DNA of 64,000 nucleotides. It comes from Streptomyces tibetensis. Its GTDB lineage: Bacteria > Actinomycetota > Actinomycetes > Streptomycetales > Streptomycetaceae. A model generated the notes under the pieces. It searched no databases, was not told the DNA's origin, and worked only from the letters and a program-made list of their open reading frames with translations. Location: assembly GCF_007655005.1 (NCBI RefSeq), contig NZ_SZVW01000023.1, forward strand, positions 1 through 64,000, in the 5' to 3' direction. Positions 1-7,336 of the stretch are shown here, one piece after another (within the stretch, counting starts at the first letter, position 1; each line of letters begins with the position of its first letter). The position numbers and the translations under genes were made by a program.

Positions 1-34
1 TCTGCTTCAGACGCGGGCTGGTGGTGGTCGTCAT
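1..34 (-). CDS. rplE: 50S ribosomal protein L5, N-terminal 11 codons only (partial)
   Basis: The reverse complement of the left edge begins MTTTTSPRLKQ, the usual start of Streptomyces L5. Its ATG shares one base with the rplX stop codon (TGATG). L5 binds 5S rRNA in the large subunit. The rest of the gene lies outside the window, so the identity rests on 11 residues plus the conserved rplX-rplE order. Confidence 0.85.
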   Translation of the reverse strand, partial: MTTTTSPRLKQ

Positions 35-357
35 CAGATGTCCTCACCCGTCCGCTTGGCAACGCGGATCTTGTTGCCTTCGTCGTCGAAGCGGTAACCG
101 ACGCGGGTCACGACCTTGTTGCCGTCCTTCTCCACGACCAGCTGGACGTTGGAGACGTGGATCGGCGCCTCGGTGGTGACGATGCCGCCGGCCTGCGAAC
201 CGCGAGCCGTCGGACCGGCCTTGGTGTGCTTCTTGACCCGGTTGACACCCTCGACCAGGACACGGTCCTCGCGGGGGAAGGCCGCGATGACCTTGCCCTG
301 CTTGCCCTTGTCCTTACCCGTGATGACCTGGACCAGGTCGCCCTTCTTGATCTTCAT
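34..357 (-). CDS. rplX: 50S ribosomal protein L24
   Basis: A 107-residue protein starting MKIKKGDLVQVITGKDKGK, the KOW-motif start of L24, which nucleates early 50S assembly on 23S rRNA. A GTG two codons upstream overlaps the rplN stop (GTGA), but GGAGG spaced about ten bases before the ATG at 357 favours the shorter form. The gene is packed between rplN and rplE with almost no intergenic space and is co-transcribed with the S10/spc genes. Confidence 0.97.
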   Translation of the reverse strand: MKIKKGDLVQVITGKDKGKQGKVIAAFPREDRVLVEGVNRVKKHTKAGPTARGSQAGGIVTTEAPIHVSNVQLVVEKDGNKVVTRVGYRFDDEGNKIRVAKRTGEDI

Positions 358-359
358 GC

Positions 360-728
360 TCACAGCACCTCCGGCGCGAGGGAGATGATCTTCATGAACT
401 TCTTCTCGCGCAGCTCTCGGCCCACCGGGCCGAAGATACGGGTGCCACGAGGGTCGCCGTCGTTCTTGAGAATGACGGCGGCGTTCTCGTCGAAGCGGAT
501 GTACGAGCCGTCCGGACGGCGGCGCTCCTTGACGGTGCGAACGATGACCGCCTTGACGACGTCACCCTTCTTCACGTTGCCACCGGGGATCGCGTCCTTG
601 ACGGTGGCGACGATGACGTCACCGACACCCGCGTAGCGGCGACCGGAGCCACCGAGCACACGGATGCAAAGGATTTCCTTCGCACCAGTGTTGTCGGCGA
701 CACGCAGTCGCGACTCCTGCTGGATCAC
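360..728 (-). CDS. rplN: 50S ribosomal protein L14
   Basis: A 122-residue protein (VIQQESRLRVADNTGAKEI...), the standard L14 length. L14 lies at the subunit interface of 23S rRNA. The start is GTG at 728, preceded by GGAG seven bases upstream; an in-frame extension further upstream lacks family similarity. About 100 bp separate it from rpsQ, the largest gap inside this operon. Confidence 0.97.
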   Translation of the reverse strand: MIQQESRLRVADNTGAKEILCIRVLGGSGRRYAGVGDVIVATVKDAIPGGNVKKGDVVKAVIVRTVKERRRPDGSYIRFDENAAVILKNDGDPRGTRIFGPVGRELREKKFMKIISLAPEVL

Positions 729-831
729 GTCTATCTCCTGATTGTCTGCCGGTTCCCGGGGCGGGCTGCGAAACCCGCACACCCGCCCCGAGCCTGGCGG
801 AACGATTCCTAGGGAATCCCCCTAGGAGGGA

Positions 832-1119
832 TTACTTGGCCTTCTCGAGGATCTCGACGACGCGCCAGCGCTTCGTCGCGGACAGCGGCCGGGTCTCCAT
901 GAGGAGGACGCGGTCGCCGACACCCGCGGCGTTCTGCTCGTCGTGGGCCTTGAGCTTGCTCGTACGGCGGATGACCTTGCCGTACAGCGCGTGCTTGACG
1001 CGGTCCTCGACGGCGACGACGACGGTCTTGTCCATCTTGTCGCTGACGACCAGACCCTCACGGGTCTTGCGGAAGCCGCGGTCCGTCTTGGTCTCTTCAG
1101 TCACGTTGCTCTCGCTCAT
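832..1119 (-). CDS. rpsQ: 30S ribosomal protein S17
   Basis: 95 residues with the S17 OB-fold core (REGLVVSDKMDKTVVVAVED, then a KAHDE...GVGDRV segment). S17 binds helix 11 of 16S rRNA. The ATG shares one base with the rpmC stop (TGATG), implying translational coupling. Confidence 0.97.
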   Translation of the reverse strand: MSESNVTEETKTDRGFRKTREGLVVSDKMDKTVVVAVEDRVKHALYGKVIRRTSKLKAHDEQNAAGVGDRVLLMETRPLSATKRWRVVEILEKAK

Positions 1120-1343
1120 CAGGCGCTCTCCACCGTCTCGATGCCCAGCTCGCGCTCACGCATCAGGGTGTAGATCCGCGCGATGTCCTTACGGACGGCC
1201 TTGAGCCGGCCGTGGTTCTCGAGCTGGCCCGTCGCCGCCTGGAAGCGGAGGTTGAACAGCTCTTCCTTGGCCTCGCGGAGCTTGTTGAGCAGCTCCTCGT
1301 TGCCCAGCTCGCGCAGCTCGGACGCCTTGGTACCGGCCGACAT
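1119..1343 (-). CDS. rpmC: 50S ribosomal protein L29
   Basis: 74 residues forming the L29 helical hairpin (ELRELGNEELLNKLREAKEE, then LKAVRKDIARI). It sits near the polypeptide exit tunnel next to L23. The ATG at 1343 shares one base with the rplP stop. A GTG one codon upstream is possible but is not needed. Confidence 0.97.
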   Translation of the reverse strand: MSAGTKASELRELGNEELLNKLREAKEELFNLRFQAATGQLENHGRLKAVRKDIARIYTLMRERELGIETVESA

Positions 1344-1762
1344 CACGCTTCACCTGCCTCGCGCTTGACGATCTTGCACTTCATCGGCAGCTTGTGAGCC
1401 GCACGGGTCAGGGCCTCGCGCGCGATCTTCTCGTTGGGGTACGACAGCTCGAACATCACACGTCCGGGCTTGACGTTGGCGATCCACCACTCAGGAGAAC
1501 CCTTACCGGAACCCATGCGGGTCTCGGCGGGCTTCTTGGTGAGGGGGCGGTCCGGGTAGATGTTGATCCAGACCTTGCCGCCACGCTTGATGTGGCGGGT
1601 CATGGCGATACGAGCGGCCTCGATCTGGCGGTTCGTCACGTACGCCGGGGTCAGCGCCTGGATGCCGTACTCGCCGAACGCGACCTGCGTGCCACCCTTG
1701 GACATGCCGCTGCGCTTGGGGTGGTGCTGCTTGCGGTGCTTGACCCTACGGGGGATCAGCAT
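1343..1762 (-). CDS. rplP: 50S ribosomal protein L16
   Basis: 139 residues matching L16 throughout (MLIPRRVKHRKQHHPKRSG start; KGSPEWWIANVKPGRVMFE segment). L16 contacts the A-site region of the 50S subunit. The 3' end overlaps rpmC by one base, and the start lies five bases after the rpsC stop. Confidence 0.98.
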   Translation of the reverse strand: MLIPRRVKHRKQHHPKRSGMSKGGTQVAFGEYGIQALTPAYVTNRQIEAARIAMTRHIKRGGKVWINIYPDRPLTKKPAETRMGSGKGSPEWWIANVKPGRVMFELSYPNEKIAREALTRAAHKLPMKCKIVKREAGEA

Positions 1763-1767
1763 GACGG

Positions 1768-2598
1768 TCAGGCCTCCGTTCCGGTGCTCTCAGCCGGAGC
1801 GGCGGACGCGGGAGCCTCGGCCTTGGGGGCCTCGGCGCCGGCAGCCTGCTGCGGCTTGCGACCGCGCCCGCCACGCTCGCCACCGCGGCCACCACGGGCC
1901 GGGCGGTCGGCGCCGCCACGGGCCGGGCGGTTACCCGCACGGGCAGCAGCGTTCTCGGCGCGGACCTCGGCGATGTTCTTGACGTCGCCCTTGTAGATCC
2001 AGACCTTCACGCCGATGCGGCCGAAGGTCGTCTTGGCCTCGAAGAAGCCGTAGTCCACGTTCGCGCGGAGCGTGTGCAGGGGCACGCGGCCCTCGCGGTA
2101 GAACTCCGAGCGGGACATCTCGGCGCCACCGAGGCGGCCACCGCACTGGATCTTGATGCCCTTGGCGCCGGCCTTCATCGTGCCCTGCATGCTCTTACGC
2201 ATGGCGCGACGGAAGGAGACGCGGGAGGAGAGCTGCTCGGCGACGGCCTGGGCAACCAGCTGAGCGTCGGTCTCGGGGCTCTTGACCTCGAGGATGTTCA
2301 GCTGGACCTGCTTGCCCGTGAGCTTCTCGAGGTCACCGCGGATGCGGTCGGCCTCGGCGCCACGGCGGCCGATGACGATGCCCGGACGAGCGGTGTGGAT
2401 GTCCACACGCACGCGGTCACGGGTGCGCTCGATCTCGACCTTGGAGATGCCGGCGCGCTCCATGCCGGACGTCATCATCCGACGGATGGCGACGTCTTCC
2501 TTGACGTAGTCCTTGTACAGCTTGTCGGCGTACCAACGCGACTTGAAGTCGGTCGTGACACCGAGCCGGAACCCGTGCGGGTTTACCTTCTGGCCCAT
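1768..2598 (-). CDS. rpsC: 30S ribosomal protein S3
   Basis: 276 residues: N-terminal region, a KH-type RNA-binding domain (GIVIGRRGAEADRI around residues 75-90) and the S3 C-terminal domain, then a low-complexity tail of about 60 residues rich in Ala, Pro, Arg and Gly with RGG repeats. The tail is typical of actinobacterial S3. S3 forms part of the mRNA entry pore. The start shares one base with the rplV stop. Confidence 0.97.
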   Translation of the reverse strand: MGQKVNPHGFRLGVTTDFKSRWYADKLYKDYVKEDVAIRRMMTSGMERAGISKVEIERTRDRVRVDIHTARPGIVIGRRGAEADRIRGDLEKLTGKQVQLNILEVKSPETDAQLVAQAVAEQLSSRVSFRRAMRKSMQGTMKAGAKGIKIQCGGRLGGAEMSRSEFYREGRVPLHTLRANVDYGFFEAKTTFGRIGVKVWIYKGDVKNIAEVRAENAAARAGNRPARGGADRPARGGRGGERGGRGRKPQQAAGAEAPKAEAPASAAPAESTGTEA

Positions 2599-2945
2599 TA
2601 CCGGGTTCCTTCCTTGCTGCTGACGACCACGGTGATGTGGCTGGTCCGCTTGCGGATCCGGTAGGCACGGCCCTGGGCACGCGGACGGAACCGCTTCAGG
2701 GTCGGGCCCTCATCGACGTAGGCCTCGGAGACGAAGAGGCTGTCGACATCGGTGTGGTCGTAGTTGTGCGCGGCATTGGCGATGGCGCTGTCGAGCACCT
2801 TGCCGACCGGCTGGCTCGCGGCCTGCGGGGCGAAACGCAGGACCGCCTGAGCCTCCGTGGCGTTCATGCCACGGATGAGGTCCACCACGCGGCGGGCCTT
2901 CATGGGCGTGACGCGGATGTACCGCGCCTGGGCCCTGGCTTCCAT
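2598..2945 (-). CDS. rplV: 50S ribosomal protein L22
   Basis: Core sequence MEARAQARYIRVTPMKARR, with the L22 hook region near VDEGPTLKRFRPRAQGRAYR. L22 lines the exit tunnel and its beta-hairpin is a macrolide-resistance site. I chose the ATG at 2945 (115 residues) because GGAAGG lies at good spacing. An ATG at 2975 would add ten residues but has a poor ribosome-binding site. Confidence 0.95.
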   Translation of the reverse strand: MEARAQARYIRVTPMKARRVVDLIRGMNATEAQAVLRFAPQAASQPVGKVLDSAIANAAHNYDHTDVDSLFVSEAYVDEGPTLKRFRPRAQGRAYRIRKRTSHITVVVSSKEGTR

Positions 2946-2987
2946 GGTTGTCCTTCCAGTGTCTGTCATGGTCATTCCACCCCGCGC

Positions 2988-3269
2988 TTAGCGGCGCTTC
3001 GACTTCCGGTCGTCCTTGACGTGACCCCGGAAGGTGCGCGTCGGCGAGAACTCGCCGAGCTTGTGGCCGACCATCGACTCGGTGACGAACACCGGAATGT
3101 GGGTCTTGCCGTTGTGCACCGCGAGCGTGTGGCCGAGCATGGCCGGCACGATCATGGAGCGACGGGACCAGGTCTTGATGACGTTCTTGGTGCCGGCTTC
3201 GTTCTGTGCGTCCACCTTCTTGATCAGGTGGTCGTCGACGAAGGGCCCCTTCTTCAAGCTACGAGGCAT
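2988..3269 (-). CDS. rpsS: 30S ribosomal protein S19
   Basis: 93 residues beginning MPRSLKKGPFVDDHLIKKVD, the canonical S19 start. It lies in the 30S head and contacts S13. Located 12 bases after rplB. Confidence 0.98.
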   Translation of the reverse strand: MPRSLKKGPFVDDHLIKKVDAQNEAGTKNVIKTWSRRSMIVPAMLGHTLAVHNGKTHIPVFVTESMVGHKLGEFSPTRTFRGHVKDDRKSKRR

Positions 3270-3281
3270 CTCAACCCGTCC

Positions 3282-4118
3282 TTAGCGCTTCTTGTTCGTC
3301 TTGCGGCGGCGGACGATGTACTTGTTCGACGCCTTCTTGGGCGAACGAGTACGGCCTTCCTTCTTGCCCCAGGGGGACACCGGGTGGCGACCACCCGAGG
3401 TACGGCCTTCGCCACCACCGTGCGGGTGGTCCACCGGGTTCATGACCACACCACGCACGGTCGGGCGAACGCCCAGCCAGCGCTTACGGCCCGCCTTACC
3501 CCAGTTGATGTTGCTCTGCTCGGCGTTGCCCACCTCGCCGACCGTGGCGCGGCAGCGCTGGTCGACCAGGCGGATCTCACCGGACGGCATGCGGAGGTGG
3601 GCCATCGAGCCCTCCTTCGCGAGCAGCTGCACCGAGGCGCCGGCGGAGCGGGCGAACTTCGCGCCGCCGCCCGGACGCAGCTCGATGGCGTGCAGCGTGG
3701 TACCGACCGGGATGTTACGCAGGGCAAGGTTGTTGCCCGGCTTGATGTCGGCCCCGGGACCGTTCTCGACGCGGTCACCCTGCTGCAGGTTGCGCGGGGC
3801 GAGGATGTAGCGCTTCTCGCCGTCGGCGTAGTGCAGCAGCGCGATGCGCGCGGTGCGGTTGGGGTCGTACTCGATGTGCGCGACCTTCGCCGGCACGCCG
3901 TCCTTGTCGTGACGACGGAAGTCGATCACGCGGTAGGCGCGCTTGTGGCCACCACCCTGGTGGCGGACGGTCACACGACCGGAGTTGTTACGGCCACCCT
4001 TGCTGTGCAGGGGGCGGACCAACGACTTCTCCGGCGTGGACCGCGTGACCTCGACGAAGTCGGCGACGCTGGAGCCACGACGGCCCGGCGTAGTCGGCTT
4101 GTACTTGCGGATTCCCAT
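3282..4118 (-). CDS. rplB: 50S ribosomal protein L2
   Basis: 278 residues with the L2 signature near the C-terminus (RGVVMNPVDHPHGGGEGR), including the conserved His of the peptidyl-transferase-proximal loop. L2 is needed for subunit association. Full length for the family. Confidence 0.98.
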   Translation of the reverse strand: MGIRKYKPTTPGRRGSSVADFVEVTRSTPEKSLVRPLHSKGGRNNSGRVTVRHQGGGHKRAYRVIDFRRHDKDGVPAKVAHIEYDPNRTARIALLHYADGEKRYILAPRNLQQGDRVENGPGADIKPGNNLALRNIPVGTTLHAIELRPGGGAKFARSAGASVQLLAKEGSMAHLRMPSGEIRLVDQRCRATVGEVGNAEQSNINWGKAGRKRWLGVRPTVRGVVMNPVDHPHGGGEGRTSGGRHPVSPWGKKEGRTRSPKKASNKYIVRRRKTNKKR

Positions 4119-4158
4119 TTCTCAGTCCTCGTCCGATATCGGACGATCCGGACCGCCC

Positions 4159-4578
4159 TTAGGCGGTCGGACCGCCGAAGATGTCGATACGGTCGCCCTC
4201 AGCGAGGGTCACGATCGCGCGCTTGGTGGACGCGCGCTGGCCGAAGCCGGTGCGGGTCCGCTTGCGCTTGCCCTGGCGGTTGATCGTGTTGACCCCGGTG
4301 ACCTTGACCGAGAAGACCGCCTGGACGGCCTGCTTGATCTGGGTCTTGTTGGCGCTCGGGTCCACGACGAACGTGTACTTGCCCTCATCGAGAAGCGCGT
4401 AGCTCTTCTCGGAGACGACCGGCTTGAGCAGCACGTCACGGGGGTCCGTGAAGGACTTGCTCAGCGGGGTCTCGACGGTGTTCTTGCCCTCGGCGGCGTG
4501 GCGGCGCGCCTTGGCGACGCGCGCGGCCTTGGCCTTCTTCGCCGCCTTGGAGGCGATAGCGGGGTGACGGATAGCCAT
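4159..4578 (-). CDS. rplW: 50S ribosomal protein L23
   Basis: 139 residues: a basic Ala/Lys-rich N-terminal extension of about 40 residues, then the L23 fold (DPRDVLLKPVVSEKSYALLD). L23 is the docking site for trigger factor and SRP at the tunnel exit. The ATG overlaps the rplD stop by one base. Confidence 0.97.
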   Translation of the reverse strand: MAIRHPAIASKAAKKAKAARVAKARRHAAEGKNTVETPLSKSFTDPRDVLLKPVVSEKSYALLDEGKYTFVVDPSANKTQIKQAVQAVFSVKVTGVNTINRQGKRKRTRTGFGQRASTKRAIVTLAEGDRIDIFGGPTA

Positions 4579-5234
4579 CAGACCTCGCTCCCTTCGGTGT
4601 CATTGGCCTTCGGGCCGGACACGAAGGACTCGAAGGCGGCCTGGGTGAAGACCACGTCGTCCGAGACGAGAACGTCGTACGTGTTCAGCTGGCCCGGCTC
4701 CAGGATGTGGATCTGGGGCAGGTTGCGGGCGGACAGCCACGCGGCCTCGTCGGCGCGGTCGACGACCAGGAGCAGGTTCTTGCGCTCCGAGATCTTGCCG
4801 AACAGCGACTTGGCGGCCTTCGTGGAGGGGGTCTCGCCCTCGACCACGCCGGAGACGACGTGGATGCGGTTGTGGCGGGCCCGGTCGGTGAGGGCGTGAC
4901 GCAGCGCGGCAGCCTTCATCTTCTTCGGGGTCCGCTGCGAGTAGTCACGCGGCACGGGACCGTGCACGACGCCACCACCGGCGAACTGAGGCGCGCGGGT
5001 CGAACCCTGACGGGCGCGACCGGTGCCCTTCTGGCGGTACGGCTTCTTGCCGCCACCACGGACTTCACCGCGACGCTTGGTCTTGTGCGTGCCCTGACGG
5101 GCAGCGGCGTTCTGCGCGACGACGACCTGGTGGATCAGCGGGATGCTGATCTTCTCCACGCCGAAGATCTCCGCGGGGAGCTCGACGCTACCGGTCTTCT
5201 CGCCTGCAGGCGAAAGGATGTCAACAGTGCTCAT
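4578..5234 (-). CDS. rplD: 50S ribosomal protein L4
   Basis: 218 residues starting MSTVDILSPAGEKTGSVELP. The extended tunnel loop (RRGEVRGGGKKPYRQKGTGR) is intact. The reading frame stays open 34 codons further upstream, but that stretch is antisense-like and overlaps rplC, so the ATG at 5234 is preferred. In many bacteria L4 autoregulates the S10 operon; that is not demonstrated in actinobacteria. Confidence 0.97.
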   Translation of the reverse strand: MSTVDILSPAGEKTGSVELPAEIFGVEKISIPLIHQVVVAQNAAARQGTHKTKRRGEVRGGGKKPYRQKGTGRARQGSTRAPQFAGGGVVHGPVPRDYSQRTPKKMKAAALRHALTDRARHNRIHVVSGVVEGETPSTKAAKSLFGKISERKNLLLVVDRADEAAWLSARNLPQIHILEPGQLNTYDVLVSDDVVFTQAAFESFVSGPKANDTEGSEV

Positions 5235-5241
5235 CGGTACC

Positions 5242-5886
5242 TCAGGCCCCCTTGGCCGCGGTGCGGACCAGGACGAGGCCGCCGTTCGGACCGGGAACCG
5301 CGCCCTTGATGAGCAGGAGACCCTTCTCCGCGTCAACGGCGTGGACGGTCAGGTTCTGGGTGGTGACACGCTCGTTGCCCATGCGACCCGCCATGCGGAG
5401 GCCCTTGAACACGCGGCCCGGGGTGGCGCAGCCACCGATGGAACCGGGCGAGCGGTGCTTGCGCTGGGTGCCGTGTCCGGCGCCGAGGCCCTTGAAGTTG
5501 TGACGCTTCATGACACCGGCGAAGCCCTTGCCCTTGCTCTTGCCGGTCACGTCGACCTTGAGGCCGGCCTCGAACACCTCAGCGGTGATCTCCTGGCCGA
5601 GGGTGTACTCGCTGGCGTCAGCGGTACGGATCTCGACGAGGTGGCGGCGGGGAGTGACGTCGGCCTTGGCGAAGTGGCCCTTGAGGGGCTTGTTCACCTT
5701 GCGCGGGTCGATCTCGCCGAACGCGATCTGGACGGACTCGTAGCCGTCGACGTCGTTCGTACGGACCTGGGTGACGACGTTGGGGCCGGCCTTGACGACG
5801 GTGACCGGAACAACACGGTTGTTCGCGTCCCACACCTGCGTCATGCCGAGCTTCTCGCCCAGGATGCCCTTGATCTGCTTAGCCAT
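5242..5886 (-). CDS. rplC: 50S ribosomal protein L3
   Basis: 214 residues starting MAKQIKGILGEKLGMTQVWD. It contains the conserved loop near GLGAGHGTQRKHRSPGSIGG that reaches the peptidyl-transferase centre and is a pleuromutilin-resistance site. Second gene of the S10 operon. Confidence 0.98.
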   Translation of the reverse strand: MAKQIKGILGEKLGMTQVWDANNRVVPVTVVKAGPNVVTQVRTNDVDGYESVQIAFGEIDPRKVNKPLKGHFAKADVTPRRHLVEIRTADASEYTLGQEITAEVFEAGLKVDVTGKSKGKGFAGVMKRHNFKGLGAGHGTQRKHRSPGSIGGCATPGRVFKGLRMAGRMGNERVTTQNLTVHAVDAEKGLLLIKGAVPGPNGGLVLVRTAAKGA

Positions 5887-5903
5887 TCTCAGATCACCGG
5901 CCT

Positions 5904-6212
5904 TCAGAGCTTGATCTCGATGTCGACACCGGCCGGGAGGTCGAGTCGCATCAGAGAGTCAACGGTCTTGGGGGTCGGGTCGAGGATGTCGATCAGGCGC
6001 TTGTGCGTGCGCATCTCGAAGTGCTCGCGCGAGTCCTTGTACTTGTGCGGCGACTTGATGACGCAGTACACGTTCTTCTCAGTGGGCAGCGGCACCGGGC
6101 CCGCGACCGACGCACCAGTGCGAGTCACCGTCTCGACGATCTTCTTCGCCGAAGAGTCGATGACCTCGTGGTCGTAGGCCTTGAGCCGGATGCGGATCTT
6201 CTGTCCCGCCAT
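5904..6212 (-). CDS. rpsJ: 30S ribosomal protein S10 (NusE)
   Basis: 102 residues (MAGQKIRIRLKAYDHEVIDS...), full length. First gene of the S10 operon. S10 also acts as NusE in antitermination with NusB. A leader of about 480 bp lies upstream, carrying a hairpin that also occurs upstream of rpsL. Confidence 0.98.
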   Translation of the reverse strand: MAGQKIRIRLKAYDHEVIDSSAKKIVETVTRTGASVAGPVPLPTEKNVYCVIKSPHKYKDSREHFEMRTHKRLIDILDPTPKTVDSLMRLDLPAGVDIEIKL

Positions 6213-6694
6213 GGCTACTCAGTAGTCCTGTCTCTCAACGCTCTGGAACCCGGTGGATTCCTGTTGCTGCCTTTGCTCCTCCGACCCACGCGGTCGGGCG
6301 TGTCGCACTCTCGCTGACACAGATGTCCCTTGTTCGAACATCCCTGCGGGATTGCGCACGGCCCTGCCGGAACCGCGAGCCGGGGGCTGAAGGCCCACCG
6401 GGTGCCTGGCCGGTGCCGCACTGACACTTCCCGAAAGATTCCCGTACGTCCGCCCCAGTGCTGCCGTGTGGCAGTTAGGGCGACGAGTACTGTGGGACTC
6501 GCTTCCGGTCCCCCCGGCGGGAGGCGCGCAGCATCAACACTCGACCGAGCAACTCGGACAGTCTGCCATATGGGGCAGGGCCGACGCCAATCGAGCCGAG
6601 GAGAATACCCCGGGGGTGACGAAGGTCAAACCCGGGGGACACTCCGCGGCGTTCCGTGCACCAGCCTCTCCGGCAGGAGCCCCGAGACGCTCGA
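6213..6694. other. S10 operon leader and promoter region, no gene seen
   Basis: About 480 bp between rpsJ and the RHS immunity candidate with no convincing coding ORF on either strand. It holds the leader hairpin at 6279-6305 and, closer to rpsJ, a small inverted repeat (GGAAtccaccgggTTCC). A long leader fits the regulated expression expected for this operon. I could not place the promoter with confidence. Confidence 0.6.
6279..6305 (-). promoter_or_regulatory. Leader hairpin shared with the str operon
   Basis: In the transcribed (minus) direction the stem-loop is CCGACCGCGTGGGTCGG preceded by CGACACGC. A 27-nt segment containing it recurs with one mismatch at 23388-23414, upstream of rpsL. 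Its place in both leaders suggests a common cis-acting RNA element; function is inferred only. Confidence 0.5.
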
Positions 6695-7336
6695 TCAGAT
6701 ACCCCAGGGGTCTGGGTGGGGCTTGGCTGCCGGGTCCTGGGACCAGGTCAGACGCTTCTCGATCTGGTCCCCTGTGAGGTCGACGAGCCGGTCGGCCGCC
6801 CAGCCGTTCCACTGGACCGCACCGGGAAACTGCGGCAGCCGGAAGGCCGGAAGCTTCGTCGGCAGCGCCTCGACGTGGTACACGGGCTTCTTGACTTCCC
6901 CGTCCAGCCTCTTCGGTTTCGACGACCTGCGCAGGTCAAGACAGTCGACCACCTGTTCCACCAGATAGAGGAAGTACTCCTCGCGCTTGGCGCCCTTGAT
7001 GTCAACCGGCACCAGACGACCGGCGGACAACAGCGCGTCCCCCAGGCCGTCGGCGAGGCGTCGGCTGAGGACGGGAGCGCCCGGCCTGCCGGAGGGGAAC
7101 TCGCTCCTGGCCCAGCGCCGCTCGCCCATCCACTCCGCGCTCAAGAGGGCGGGCGGCTCCGCGCCGGCACCGGCACTCTGCCAGCGCATGAGCTGACGCA
7201 CACCAACGCTGTCGAGGTGCAGCTGCTGGTACTCACCGAGGCTCGGCAGGAGCCGGTACACCGACAGCGTCTCACCAGGCAGGTCGGTCATCACGTCACC
7301 ATCCTTGTCCGTCGTCGTATCGGCACGGTCCATCAT
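6695..7336 (-). CDS. Immunity protein candidate, Imm11/DUF1629-like
   Basis: 213 residues. The middle holds PVLSRRLADGLGDALLSAG followed by LVPVDIKG and a VVDCLDLRRSS segment, the layout of Imm11/DUF1629 immunity proteins. The ATG at 7336 overlaps the RHS toxin stop by four bases (ATGATG), so the two are translationally coupled as in toxin-immunity pairs. Expected role: bind and neutralise the nuclease tip of the adjacent toxin in the cytoplasm. An ATG at 7291 is an alternative start. The family call is from pattern recognition; the immunity role is inferred mainly from position. Confidence 0.65.
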   Translation of the reverse strand: MMDRADTTTDKDGDVMTDLPGETLSVYRLLPSLGEYQQLHLDSVGVRQLMRWQSAGAGAEPPALLSAEWMGERRWARSEFPSGRPGAPVLSRRLADGLGDALLSAGRLVPVDIKGAKREEYFLYLVEQVVDCLDLRRSSKPKRLDGEVKKPVYHVEALPTKLPAFRLPQFPGAVQWNGWAADRLVDLTGDQIEKRLTWSQDPAAKPHPDPWGI

